Source of the DNA: Daphnia pulex
Lineage: Eukaryota > Arthropoda > Branchiopoda > Diplostraca > Daphniidae
Direction: 5' to 3'
NCBI RefSeq assembly: GCF_021134715.1
Contig: NC_060017.1
Coordinates: 5,952,001-6,016,000 of the forward strand
DNA length: 64,000 nt
Both the position numbers and the translations under genes were made by a program. The notes beneath the pieces are model-generated. The model was not told the DNA's origin, made no database searches, and saw nothing but the letters and a program-made list of their open reading frames with translations. Of this stretch, positions 38,095 to 49,600 are shown one piece after another (position 1 is the stretch's first letter; every line of letters begins with the position of its first letter).

Positions 38095-40128
38095 TTAAAC
38101 TTCGGACAGGACCGCAGGAGTGCTGGAAATAACATCCATAATCACTTTGACAGGGTCGTTGTTGTTTTCCTCGGGCTCGATCTTGGACGCAGGCTGCTGC
38201 TTCTCCAAGTCCATGGCGGTGCAAAGGGAACGAGTGCGGGGTGCTCGACGGCCGCTACCGCGTCGGACGGGCTTGTCTGGCTGCGCAAGGTGTTGATTCA
38301 GCAGCTTGATGACTTCCTCCACGTCGGCTTCATTCTTGCCGTTGATGTTCTCTTTGATGTTCTCTTTGATGTTCTCTTTGATGACCTCGACCACACCGTC
38401 ATCTTTCTTGTCCTGCAAAAGAAATTTCAATTATCCGGTTAAGAATTGAAAATAAGAAAACAAACTCACCTTGAATGTTTCCGTAAGGCCTGCATAGGTG
38501 ATGCCCGACTCGACGAGCATATGGCGGAGGAATCCAGCTCGCCGGCGAGGCTTGATACCTTGACGAAACATGTCAGCGAATACAGGTCTCCATTGAGCCT
38601 CCTTAGTCAATTCTTCTTTGATCTTCTTGACTTGTTCGAGCAAATGATCGCAACTGATGAGGTTCTCCTTAAGTACCCCAGTGTTGATGCGGCCGCCATG
38701 CACCTTGCGAAGGATCTTGTGAAGTGCTTGATTGAGCACGTTGAACAGCGCTCTCCAAAGGTGTGTCGACTCCAAGGTGATGATCAGCCAAAGCTTTAAG
38801 GACCATGCGATTTTCATCCTTCAAATCATGCACCTGTTTTCGATTGAAACGTTAGAAAATCTAACCAATTCACGTGTTACTATTTCAGTTGTTACTTGTT
38901 GACGGAGCAGATCCCAGCCATTAACACATCCAAGCAAAATCTTGTTGACATCATCTAGAAGACGGTAACGTTCCAAAGCTAAAACAAACTGAAAGTTTGA
39001 AACGAGTCTAAAAATAGAAACTAAATGGCGATATACCTGGAAGAGCTGAAGGATCTTGGGAGTGGCGTGGTTCAAAGAAGAATAAGACAATTTTCTTGTC
39101 GGTGAAATTATATTTTTGGAGCTTGATGAGCCACGAGGCGAAATCGTTGCAGGCGGCCACCTCGCTCTTGGACTTGAGCATTCTTTTGTTGCGGATCTCC
39201 TTGAGCATGCGGTAACGACCCGTGTCAACGATGCGAAGATTGTAGTTGCGAATTACATTCAGCGGTAGCTTGCCATATGGCATGACGTACTCGTTGAAAT
39301 CGTGCCCTTCTGCTTTCTCTTCCTGTGCCACGTGGAATGATCCCAGGTTGACCATCTCGTCGATGAGGCGTCGACCAGTAACGGTGGCTTCCCACATGAC
39401 CACAGCAATGCTGTCATCTTGTTCAGGCATTGGCTGTGCTGGCTGAGTGGTGATCACAGCGGGGGGGGGGGGGGGGGGGGGGAGCATCAGATTTAACCTT
39501 GGCCTCTGTAGTTGGTGGCTGAATTAACACCTCTATGATGATCTCCTCGGTGGAAGATGAGGTCTGTTGTTCTTCACTGTTGTTGGTCATTTCTGTAATT
39601 TGATTCTGCAACACAAAACACTATCGATAATCAAACAGCATTCAACAACAGTGTAGTGGTTAAAAACAAAATGCGAGCAAAGAGAATACTTAGGCAGTCT
39701 TCAAGAACAGTTCCCCTTTTCTTTAACCAATGTGGTATTGAAACGGTGGCTTCCCACATGACCACAGCAATGCTGTCATCGTGTTCAGGCATTGGCTGTG
39801 CTGGCTGAGTGGTGATCACAGCGGGGGGAGCATCAGATTCAACCTTGGCCTCTGTAGTTGGTGGCTGAATTATCACCTCTATGATGGTCTCCTTGGTGGA
39901 AGATGAGGTCTGTTGTTCTTCACTGTTGTTGGTCATTCCTGTAATTTTATTCTGCAACACAAAACACTATCGATAATCAAACAGCATTCAACAACAGACT
40001 TGTAGTGGTTAAAAACAAATGCGATCAAAGAGAATACTTAGGCAGTCTTCAAGAACAGTTCCCCTTTTCTTTAACAATTTTGTGGTATTGAATGGAATTG
40101 ATTAGTTAATTAATTTTACCTGAGCCAT
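38095..40128 (-). CDS. exu: Exuperantia-like RNA-localisation protein, frame disturbed
   Basis: Homologue of Exuperantia, which in Drosophila binds and helps localise bicoid mRNA through an exonuclease-like fold plus a SAM-like domain. Exons proposed: 40128-40120 (MAQ), 39605-39037, 38978-38896, 38833-38470 and 38412-38095. Landmarks are TGRRLIDEMVNLGSF, FNEYVMPYGKLPLN, YRMLKEIRN, LKSKSEVAACNDFASWL, ALERYRLLDD and WRPVFADMFRQG. The tail has IKEN repeats. Two exons do not keep frame: a 22-base poly-C in exon 2 is one base too long, and exon 4 is one base too long, the change lying near 38700-38780. Exon 2's front half and intron 1 are tandemly duplicated. A TATA box (40232-40239) suggests a live promoter. 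The locus may be a recent pseudogene, or the sequence may contain homopolymer errors; I cannot tell which. Confidence 0.75.
39381..40091 (-). repeat. Tandem duplication of intron 1 / exon 2 front of the Exuperantia-like gene
   Basis: Two head-to-tail copies, 39381-39742 (362 bp) and 39743-40091 (349 bp), both starting ACGGTGGCTTCCCACATGAC and ending in TGGTATTGA. Each includes the intron-1 acceptor and the first ~70 codons of exon 2 (TNNSEEQQTSSST and on). Most differences are single bases; the main length difference is the G run (22 against 6). Only the copy nearer the rest of exon 2 (39381-39742) runs on into TGRRLIDEM. The outer copy breaks off after WEATV. Confidence 0.93.
39461..39482 (-). 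repeat. 22-base poly-G (poly-C on coding strand)
   Basis: Homopolymer inside exon 2 of the Exuperantia-like gene, read as poly-proline. The duplicate copy has 6 bases at the same place (about 39823-39828), which keeps frame; 22 does not, while 21 or 24 would. Confidence 0.97.
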
Positions 40129-40929
40129 TGATGGCCGCTGGTTGATGTGGAAGAGAATACCATTACTTCACTTTCGAATGAAGACTGCAAATGGAAAACA
40201 GTAGACCGAGTTGACTAGATAATAGGCTGTGTTTATATAGCACGGCCTTATAGCAATGCGTCAGAACCATCTAACGGCAGTTTAGAAAAACACGAAAACA
40301 CAAATTCGAGTATATAATTATGATTTCGTCGCAATATAAAAATCTAAATGCGACGGCTCCATGTAAAACCTTGTCTTGCACAAGATGATCATAATTTCCT
40401 AATTGTTTAACTCTAAGAAAAAAAACGTATAAAACATTAATGAAATAAACAACTTTCCTATCTCACTGAGAGGAACAACGCCATCTGTTGGTGTGGGTTG
40501 GGTTGGGTTGGGTCAGGAAACAGGTCTTTGGCGATAGAATCCCTATCGGGAAATTTTGACACACTCGCTAGAGGCGCTCACACGAAATGGGCAATTCGAG
40601 AACATGAACTTTGGACTATAGGGAAAATATACATGGAGTGCAGTGTTTATGATGTTTCCCCAACGCTACACATGACGACATGCATACCATTTCAAAACAC
40701 CCTGTGGCGTCTATAGTTACGATACGTCACCAAACCCCACCGACCAATGAGCTTTTCCCACATTGAATCCAGTATTCTGCAGACGTCCTTTCCTATTTTC
40801 TGGCGCGTTGATACATTCTGAACAAGTGTAATATTTGCTGTTGTTAATTGTGGTAGTGGTCTAACCTAGGCTGTTAATTCGTGGACACTGCTTCTAACTT
40901 ATAATCAAATTAAAACTTTTTTTTTCAAA
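40129..40929. other. Divergent intergenic region Exuperantia-like / DNAJB11
   Basis: Holds both promoters. Contains four TTGGG-type pentamer units at about 40497-40514 and a CCTATCGGGAAA motif near 40542 that recurs 3.4 kb away in inverted orientation. No gene recognised. Confidence 0.5.
40232..40239 (-). promoter_or_regulatory. TATA box of the Exuperantia-like gene
   Basis: TATATAAA on the minus strand, about 104 bp before the ATG at 40128, placing the transcription start near 40205. Function inferred from match and spacing. Confidence 0.6.
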
Positions 40930-42284
40930 ATGCACTTGAAAGTGTTATTGTTATTTATTTGCCTTGGACTGGGAACCGTTTTAGCAGGGTAGGTAGCGAA
41001 TCCAATTTACTTTTGTAACCGGCATTAACTTGTGACGATTTTCTAACGTGAGCATTTTTTCTTCGTTTTTACAGACGAGATTTTTATAAAATCTTGGGAA
41101 TACAAAAATCAGCAAACACTAACCAAATCAAGAAAGCATACAGGAAATTAGCAAAAGAACTTCATCCTGACAGAAACAAAGAAGACCCTGAAAAAGCCAG
41201 TGCCCAGTTTCAAGACCTTGGAGCAGCCTATGAGACTCTTTCCGATCCAGAGAAGAGAGAACTTTATGATCGCTGTGGTGAAGAGTGTGTTTCAAAGGAA
41301 GGTGCAGGTGGGGGTGGAATGGATCCGTTCGCCAGTTTTTTTGGTGATTTTGGGTTTGGATTTGGGGGTAATGGTAACCAGGGTCAAAGGGAGGTTGCAA
41401 AAGGAGCAGATATTGTGATGGATCTTTTTGTTTCTCTCGAAGAACTTTACTCTGGAAACTTTGTTGAGGTAATGCTTTCATTAAAAAGTAAAGAAGAAAA
41501 GTGATTTTAAACATATATTTTACATTCTTTAGATAACACACAACAAACCTGTTCTAAAACCTGCAAAAGGTACTAGAAAGTGCAACTGCAGGCAAGAAAT
41601 GGTAACCCGACAATTAGGTCCAGGAAGGTTCCAAATGATGCAGCAAGCTGTCTGTGATGAGTGCCCCAATGTCAAGTAATGGAGAAATCAAACTTAACAA
41701 CGAATAGCAACTTATTATTCATGATGTTTGTATGAAACAGGCTTGTCAATGAAGAACGAGTTCTCGAAGTCGAAATCGAGCAAGGAATGACGGACGGTTT
41801 GGAGCAGAGATTTACTGCCGAAGGTGAACCACACACTGATGGAGAGCCAGGTGACCTCCGTCTACGAATTCAAACAGCTCCACATTCCACTTTTGAACGC
41901 CGAGGAGATGATTTGTATACCAATGTTACCATCTCTTTAGCGGATGCCTTGGCCGGTAAGTTGCAGCGCAGCAACGAATAATGTTTTAAATCTTGATAAA
42001 TAACGGTCTATTCTGTTTTAGGTTTTGAATTAGATATTGAACACTTGGATGGACATAAAGTACATATCGTCCGTGACAAAGTGACTTGGCCAGGTGCTCG
42101 CATTCGTAAGAAGGGTGAAGGAATGCCAAATTACGAGAACAACAATCTTTTCGGCATGCTCTACGTAACATTTGACGTGCAGTTCCCGAAAGACGAACTC
42201 TCAACTGAGGTCAAGGAAAAGCTCAGGCAATTGCTGTCGCAAGATTCAATCAACAAAGTGTACAATGGCCTCAGAGGGTTTTAA
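40930..42284 (+). CDS. DNAJB11: ERdj3, DnaJ homologue subfamily B member 11
   Basis: ER-lumen Hsp40 co-chaperone that delivers unfolded clients to BiP and stimulates its ATPase. Five exons (40930-40988, 41075-41468, 41533-41675, 41741-41955, 42022-42284) give 357 aa; human has 358. A signal peptide ([20 protein letters not shown]) precedes the J domain starting [10 protein letters not shown], with the HPD motif at residues 50-52. A G/F region ([16 protein letters not shown]) follows. The substrate-binding part has the cysteine cluster KCNCRQEM and [48 protein letters not shown] and the C-terminus KVYNGLRGF. All family blocks are intact. AATAAA at 42692-42697 is a likely 3' end. Confidence 0.97.
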
Positions 42285-43059
42285 AGTTCTTCGATGCATT
42301 TCGTGCATGTAAATTTTTACAATTTTTTTTTTTTTATTGAAAAAAAAAATCGCTGTGTCACTACGATCTACTTCTTGTTTCATTCTGCGACAGCCATAAT
42401 TCCCGGTTTAAGTTGTATGCCACACAAGGATATAGCTCGGCACCGCATAAATTTGACATTTCTCATCGGATTTGAAATTCTCCAGAAAAACTGTAGGGGA
42501 GGCAATCTTGGGGGTCTTTTTTAAGGGTCGTACAAATGAATAGCGTTATATTCGCTGAGCAGCGGACTCATATCATATTATGGTTTTCTTAGTATACAGT
42601 TTTTTTTGCAAATACCTTTAAAAAATAATGAGACAGGATGTAGCCACCCAATAATGGAATGCAACCAATAACTGTCGTCGTTTGCATGTGGAATAAAAAC
42701 GAAGAATTCTAAAAATATATTTTCTATAGGTTTGATTAGTAAATGTCAGAAAAAATAAATAAGATAACTTAAAGCATCTGCATAAAGACAGACTTAATGC
42801 AGTTCAATGGAATAAGGACAATTAGCTTCCAATTTCTTTTTCGTTTAGGCCTACAGCTACAGCCCTACACTTATTAAACTTTTCAGAAAGGATGTCCTTT
42901 TTTTTGAAAAAAACTAAGTTTTCAATCCCACCATGGCCGTCGTTTTTATTTGATCGATGGGTTTGCAAAACGTTATGTGAATGAACTCGAAAAGAAGTAA
43001 ATTTTTGCTTACTTGGCCTTTCAAAGTGGTTTCTAGATACAATTGTTCGCAAAGTATAC
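42285..43059. other. Intergenic: DNAJB11 3' region
   Basis: AATAAA at 42692-42697 lies about 410 bp after the DNAJB11 stop. Several T runs and A runs are present. No gene is seen before the tRNA. Confidence 0.5.
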
Positions 43060-43139
43060 GGTAGCGTGGCCGAGCGGTCTAAGGCGCTGGTTTTAGGCAC
43101 CAGTCTTTCGAGGCGTGGGTTCGAATCCCACCGCTGCCA
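43060..43139 (+). tRNA. tRNA-Leu (anticodon UAG)
   Basis: An 80-base type II tRNA. Acceptor stem GGTAGCG pairs with CGCTGCC, with discriminator A at 43139. The A box is TGGCCGAGCGGTC and the B box is GGTTCGAATCC. The anticodon stem CTGGT/ACCAG encloses loop TTTAGGC, so the anticodon is TAG at 43094-43096 (reads CUA/CUN leucine codons). The long variable arm is typical of leucine. There is no intron. A T5 run at 43146-43150 serves as Pol III terminator. Confidence 0.97.
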
Positions 43140-44149
43140 AAAACATTTTTGTCTCCTTTTTCTATCATATTTTCAAACTAATGAGAGACATTTTTTTTCT
43201 AAAATCATTTGCAATTCAACCACGATTTATTAAAACCCCATATTTAAGTTAATGATTTTAAAATATAACATTTTTGGAGCTCTAATTTGGTCAGCTCAAA
43301 AAATGTTTGTGGTTGTAATATGTAAAATTTATGTCGTGTACAATTTTTTATTTACCTAATATGACAAAGGAGTGTGTACATCGTTTGTTTGGCTGATATA
43401 GACACGAATATGCAGATTTAATGTCGATTGAATTGGTTTTCTGGATTGCGCATGCGATCTGACATTTACGTTTCCGGAACTCGATAAGGATAATCAAAGA
43501 TTAATCCAAGCTGAATAATTCAGAGTTGGTTAAGGCCACCTCGTGGATGAAAATTAACATTTATGTGTTGATTATGTTATCAACAACTTTTCGATTTGTG
43601 GCCTTTGTGACGATAACAAAAGCCCGCTAATATTTCTAATTTGCATAATGCTCTTCTGCCATTGTTAATGTTGAATCATGTTGAATCATTGATCCCTTGA
43701 TTACGTGGTTAATCGGCAACAAGATGCAATTATTAGGCGGAGATTCGCTACATTTCTATTTTAGTTTTCAATCTACTAAAAAATGTTAACCTAAAACGCA
43801 TAGAGATCGCGCCCAACAGTTTTAGATTTAGACTCTATAGTAAACGAAATCAAGGTCTTTGTCATCCAGCCAAACAAGTTTAGTATAAGACACACGGATC
43901 TAGACGACGACGACGACATATCCAGCGCTAGAAAGGAATTCCCATTGCGTTTATATTCTCCAAAAGCTCCCGCTCGTCTTATATTATATTGTTATGATTA
44001 TTCTGACGTCACGTCGTATAATCAAACCGCAGAAGTCAAGAAATTAAAGCCAGACGATCCAGCCGGCTGATTTCGAGTGTTTCTGCCGCGCAGGACGACG
44101 AACCCGTCGGTCCCGTATACCCGTAGCATATATACGCACACTCCCCCCC
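43140..44149. other. Intergenic after tRNA-Leu
   Basis: No gene recognised. The base composition shifts from AT-rich to more balanced toward 44 kb. A (GAC)n-like run lies near 43902-43917 and a CATATATACG element near 44128 that could be a weak TATA for the following unit. Confidence 0.4.
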
Positions 44150-44923
44150 CCCTCTTTCTAGTTCCGTCGTCGCAAGGAGGAAAAGAAGAAAAAAAACGAA
44201 CGCAGTATTTAAAAACGTGAAAATGGAGGTGGGGGAGGAAGAGGGAGGAGCACCTCCCTTTTTTTTTTCCTTATTCTACCCCATTGGATATGGCGGGGGG
44301 GGGGGAGGGAGGGAGAGGGCGCTGGCAGCGCCACAACGGAACAACTCCCGTCTCTTCAATAAACTTGGACAGACCGAAAGGACGGCGCCACCATTGAGAG
44401 AGAGGCGGGAGCAGGAGCAGCACATCCCGAGTAACGCAGAGCAGCGTCACTCACGCGCAAAAAAAAACTCACGAGAGAAAAACAACAAAAAAAAAGGGAA
44501 AACAACGAAAACGGACGACGACGTAAGAGGAGGCCAGTCCCTCACCCCTCCCGCAAAAGTTTTTGGCTTTTTTCTTTTTTCTTTTTGGTCGTCGAGACGC
44601 ACATCAGCGGCGGGCGGGTTGGAAATTATTTCAAAAAAAACGGCCAAAAACCTATTTCTTATTTCTTCACGCGGCCATTTTCGTGCAAAAAAAAATTCGT
44701 GAACCCCTCCCCATTCAAAGTGTCGAGTGTCGAAAAAAGTAAAGTGTCAAAAAAGTGCCGAGTGCGAAGGAAAATCTCCCGGAAGAGCGGAATATCTTCG
44801 TGAAACATTTCAAGAAGAAAATCAAAAGGAAAACCCGAAATCTGTTCAACAGTTTGCGTGTCGGCTGCCTGCTGTACAGCGCTCTCTAGTGCTCGTGTCC
44901 GTGGTGCTATAGTGTTGTAGTGT

Positions 44924-44966
<43 letters not shown>

Positions 44967-46646
44967 GCGTGCGCCGGCGCAAGTCTATACAACACGCCCG
45001 TCCAGTCTCTGCGCCCGGCCGTGCTGTAACCCGAGCAACTCAATGCATCAAAGAGACGAACAGAAGAAATAGAAGCGCGGGAGGAGAGATATCCCCCCCC
45101 CCCACCACCACCACCTCCCCCTTCTGACCGCGAGGGAGCGTGAGTGCTGATTGTGTATATGCTTGTGTGAGTGCCAGCCAAAAAAGAAAAAAGAAAAAAA
45201 AGGTCTACACCCAAGTCCCGTGTTCCCGGTCTATGTGTATGTTCCAGCTCCTGCTCCTGCTGTATTACCAGCAGCAGTCGAGGGTGGCTGAGCGCATTGG
45301 GCTGACCAGCAGTAGCATCGCCATTTCGTTGTTCTCCTCCTCCTCAATGGTGTAGTTGTCGTCATCGCAGTTGATTTCTCTTCTTCTTTCTTTCTTTCTT
45401 CCTTGGGTCCACTCGTTTCACGCTGCTGCTCCTGCGGTGACAGCCAGAGCCTCTCAGACCCTTTTGTTGGATCACGAGAGAGAGTGGGGCCGCGAAACTG
45501 GCAAGCCGGCGCAGACATACAACATCTCCTCCTGCTCAGTTCTCTTCGCCAGCGATCAATACCGTCGAAGAGAAGAAGAAGAAGAAGAAGAGGAGAAAGA
45601 GGAAGGAAACCAGAAAGGAAGAGAGGGGAAGGAGAGACTCTCGGCTGCTCTAGGATCTTGGGGGAATATAGAAAAAGACCAAGCCCCAGGAGCGAGAGTA
45701 TATAGTCGGAACAGACCCTATAGCGCTCCTATAGGAGACGGAGAACAAGGAGAATGAAAAGAGATTCTGTACACATTCCCTCGCAGAATAAAAGACACTA
45801 ATAGGCAGCAAGAACACGAGAAGCAGTTGAAATTAGAACGAAATTCAAACAAAACGGAAAATAACGAAACAAAACTCCAACCCACAAATTCCCGGCGCCA
45901 TCATTCCTCTCGCGAAAAACACACAAATTACAGCACAGAAATCGATCCATTCGTCGCACCTTCAAGTCGCTTTTCCAACTGATGGTGAAGATTGTGACGT
46001 CGAAAAAGGGAAAAAAAGAAATTGGAAAGATTCAGCAGCAGCAGCAGAGCAGTTCGTGTTGTAGGGCGAGTTCTATATCGGGCGTGTTGTTACACCACGT
46101 CGTCGTCGTTCTCTCCTTAACCGCCACCCCACCCACAGAGAGAGAGAGAGGAGGGGAAAGCCGCGTGCAGTTGGCAAAGTCATGAACATATAACATATAG
46201 TCCACCGCACGAAAAGAAATAAGCCAAACAAGACCCAGCAAGAAAATAAATAAATTCGGGGCTCATTCTCAACTGTGGGGGAGAGGATCGAGTTAATGGT
46301 TGAATCGCGTTCCTATTCCACGAATACCGCGTGAACCACCCGTTGGTAGCGACCACGTCACTTTTGATATCCCCTGGAAGTCTCAGCTGAGCGCCATCAG
46401 TTTAGTGTCGTGATCGAATCAAAGTTGTGTGATTTTGGTTTTTTTTTAAATTCAGCGCCAATCAAAGTGAATCATCGACGGCGGGAACTTTGCCGGTTCG
46501 AATTCGGGCCCAGTTGGGGATGCCATCGGTCCTCTTGATCGGCAGCAGCCGTTACTTGAGTTTTCAACCCTTCAATTCATTTGAGTATCAACGAACTGAC
46601 CGACTCGAGCGATTTCATTAGGGCGCAGCACAATCAACGTCGCCAG
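44150..46646 (+). other. Probable long 5' UTR exon of the RGS gene
   Basis: About 2.5 kb with a transcript-like composition: purine-rich blocks, many A runs, a TG repeat, little TA-rich intronic sequence, and no long conserved reading frame. It closes with a usable donor, GCCAG/GTGTGT, at 46646/46647. After that point sequence becomes TA-rich and repeat-rich until a good acceptor at 57975. Assignment to the downstream RGS gene is inference. Start is approximate; it could also be an unrelated non-coding transcript. Confidence 0.35.
44920..44963. repeat. (TG)n microsatellite
   Basis: About 22 dinucleotide units with one C interruption near 44928. Confidence 0.95.
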
Positions 46647-49600
46647 GTGTGTATCAATGACATTTGATATTTTTTTTGTATCCTTTCCGCTTCAATTTAA
46701 TATAAACAGCAAAACTGGGTATATAAGATATGTAGGTGTGCAACACGATACGGTGTTGGCCATTGCGTCATCAACGTTGCACGTGTCCCGGCGTTTTATT
46801 CGGGAAACGAACGTTTGCCGGGTGCTGGTGAAATAAAAAAATGTCCGATCGATCAGGGACAACAACCCATATAATATATGGGATAGCTCCTATTAATTAT
46901 AAGTATATTAAGGTTGATTGGGTATAAACAAAAGGACTGAACAAAAAACTGAAAGAGGAGAGCTATAGTGGTTTTTTTGTTTGCTGATGGACCACTCATC
47001 GTCAATATATAGCGGCCATCTGAGGACGTTCATATAATACTTTCGCCCAGCTCTTTGTGGCCGGTTGTTGTGTGCTGCTGTACACCTGGAGCGGAGCCAA
47101 ACAACAACGGCAAACGCCGACTGGATGGCCCACCATTTTCATTCTGAAACTTGGAACATAAAAGAGCAAATGAGTCCGCCACAGCAGCAGAGCTAGCGAC
47201 GGCCAGAAATGCCAAAATTATATCAGAGTTCCCTTGATTAATCACGGAATTCCACGCTAGTGACGCGTTACGCAATATTAGTCCCGAATGCCTTGAGCTG
47301 CCGTTTTCCCCGAGTATAGTAGAGAATTTGTCTTTGTTTTTCGACTCGATTGTTCAGCTCGGCCGTTAAGTTCCAGATGGTGATGCGTTTAGAAACGGAG
47401 CAGCAGCAGCAGAGCCGGCAGTCACGCTAGACGTAACATTTGAACGTTGGCTGCTGCTGCCACCCACTCACTCACATAAACCACGGGAGAACTGCGTAGA
47501 CGAGAGAGTCGCTCCCTTTCCTGCTTCTGCCGTGCATCACTGCTGCTGGTGTAGGTGGTGCTGTGTAGTATTGATCCTGCTGCTCCTCGGGATCGTGCAG
47601 CGGAGAGAGCCAGCAGGCGGGAGGAGATGAAGAATGTCTGTCTCTATACATTTCCACTCGATTCCTTGAAGCCGAAAGATACGAGTTTCCTGTTAAAAAA
47701 TCCTTGCACTCCTGTGTAGATGATGGAACAGTGACGAGCCGAGAAAAGGACCGTCTCGTAACTTTTCGTCTTATGATTCAATCGAGAAAGAATCAACTTG
47801 AAATACAATCAAAGCCAAATGATTTCTTGTGCCATTCATCCGCAAGTCGTAACTTTCTTCTACAATAATATGCAGAGCAGCACATGCAAATGAGATGTCT
47901 ATACTTTAGGCGATATTTCGTTGCGCCTGTTGTGCAGGATTGCCTTGTTTTTTTTTTCTTATCTTTACGATCTGTCAACAATTCAACTTCTCCCATACAT
48001 GTATACGGAATCCCACCAATGCCCAATGGGGTTTCTGGGAGTTGCAACTTGTTATCTATTTTTCATATAGAGAAGCAGCAAGTGACCCAAATACAATATT
48101 ACAGGGAATGCCAGAGTTATAACCTCTTGCATACATTTATACGTAGAGTGGGCGAATGTTCAACAACGAACACTCTCAATCAAATTCGAGACGTGGTCTA
48201 GGTCGTCCAAGTATTATTTCCAAATTGCTTCAGTAATATCGGGTCGAAACCAACAGGTTCGTGGGATGGATACTACATGTCCGGATATTCGAGATTGATT
48301 TCCGTCTTTTATTTCTACTCTTTCTCTCTGAAATGTTATACGCACATGCCGGAATGTACTAGGAGCCGAGTGGAAGAGATTCCGATTCGTATTATATTAT
48401 CTACAATTACACGCATTTGGAGGACACTACCTCAATTGGGTTACACGTGTACCCTATACGCTGAATTATGTAATTCAAAGACATCAATTATACCCGGCGT
48501 AGATGCAGGTGTATAACGTGCGTGACAGTATGCACGTCTTTACTAATTTCGGAAAGAATCCAATAATCGAACTCCGATAATCAGTCGGGGAATTGTTTCG
48601 TGGAATCCCATCGACCGTGTACATTTCCCGATTAAAAATCCAACCGATGGTGTACTGCTACTCCACTATTTCTATAGGAAAAAGGCCGAAAAGAATTTAT
48701 ATTTTCCTGACCACTTTTCTGTATCTATTTGGACGACATTTGTAAAAAGCCAATGGGTCCCGTCCCGAGTGACGTGTCGATATAAGCGCCGGTACGTAAT
48801 ACACACATTGTATGTCGGTCGTGACATTTATTCTTCCCCTGCTGCTGTCGGCTTATCGATTCGCCTTCCCAATTCACGTCGTACACACACACACACACAG
48901 ACACATCAAGATGAGGGCTGTTGAGTCTGTCTCGACCGCACAGAGAAATGCAGTTGGCCCTGAACTCTCTCCTGCTGGCCAGAGCAGCAGCAGCACTAAA
49001 TAAGATGACAGAATGCACCAACTAATATATCTAAGCAAAACGACACATCATATACAAAACGGTCGAGCTGCATTTGTTATACACACACGGAAAGGCCAAC
49101 ACACACACAAGTTGGAAAGAGATTTATAGTTGCGGAATCGGGTCGACAAGATTTCAGCTGTTGGTATACGACTCTCTCTATGTGTATTTATACAAGTCTC
49201 TCCATATCGCTTATAGTTGTCCTTATATAGATTATTGGTCCCCTGCTGCTGTGTGTTATATACGCCCCGGACTGATGGAGACGACCTTAATACCAGCAGC
49301 AAAGCTTTGCAGCAGCTTTGGCCCCATCCACCCGCAAACGCGGAGGATCAATATCACGTGATGAGTTGATGACGAATGACTGTATGAGCAGCAGCAGCAG
49401 CAGTCGGTTGCACATAGACCATAAACAACCTAGTCTACACACGACCGCAAATCCCCGCCCGGGATAATAATGAAGACTCTGTATTATATATCTAAAAGAC
49501 GAGAGTTGAAACGTAGTACACACAGCAGCATGGGGTGAAATGATGATGGGTGTAGTATGCATGGCGTTCTCCATACTACTCGTCGTTTGAATATAACGAA

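Noticed and set aside
40495-40515. Four TTGGG units resembling telomeric repeat
   Set aside because: Too short and not the arthropod TTAGG repeat; simple-sequence noise is more likely.
44217-44702. 161-residue open frame with G-, K- and R-rich stretches
   Set aside because: Arises from purine-rich low-complexity sequence; interrupted protein character and competing frames on the other strand.
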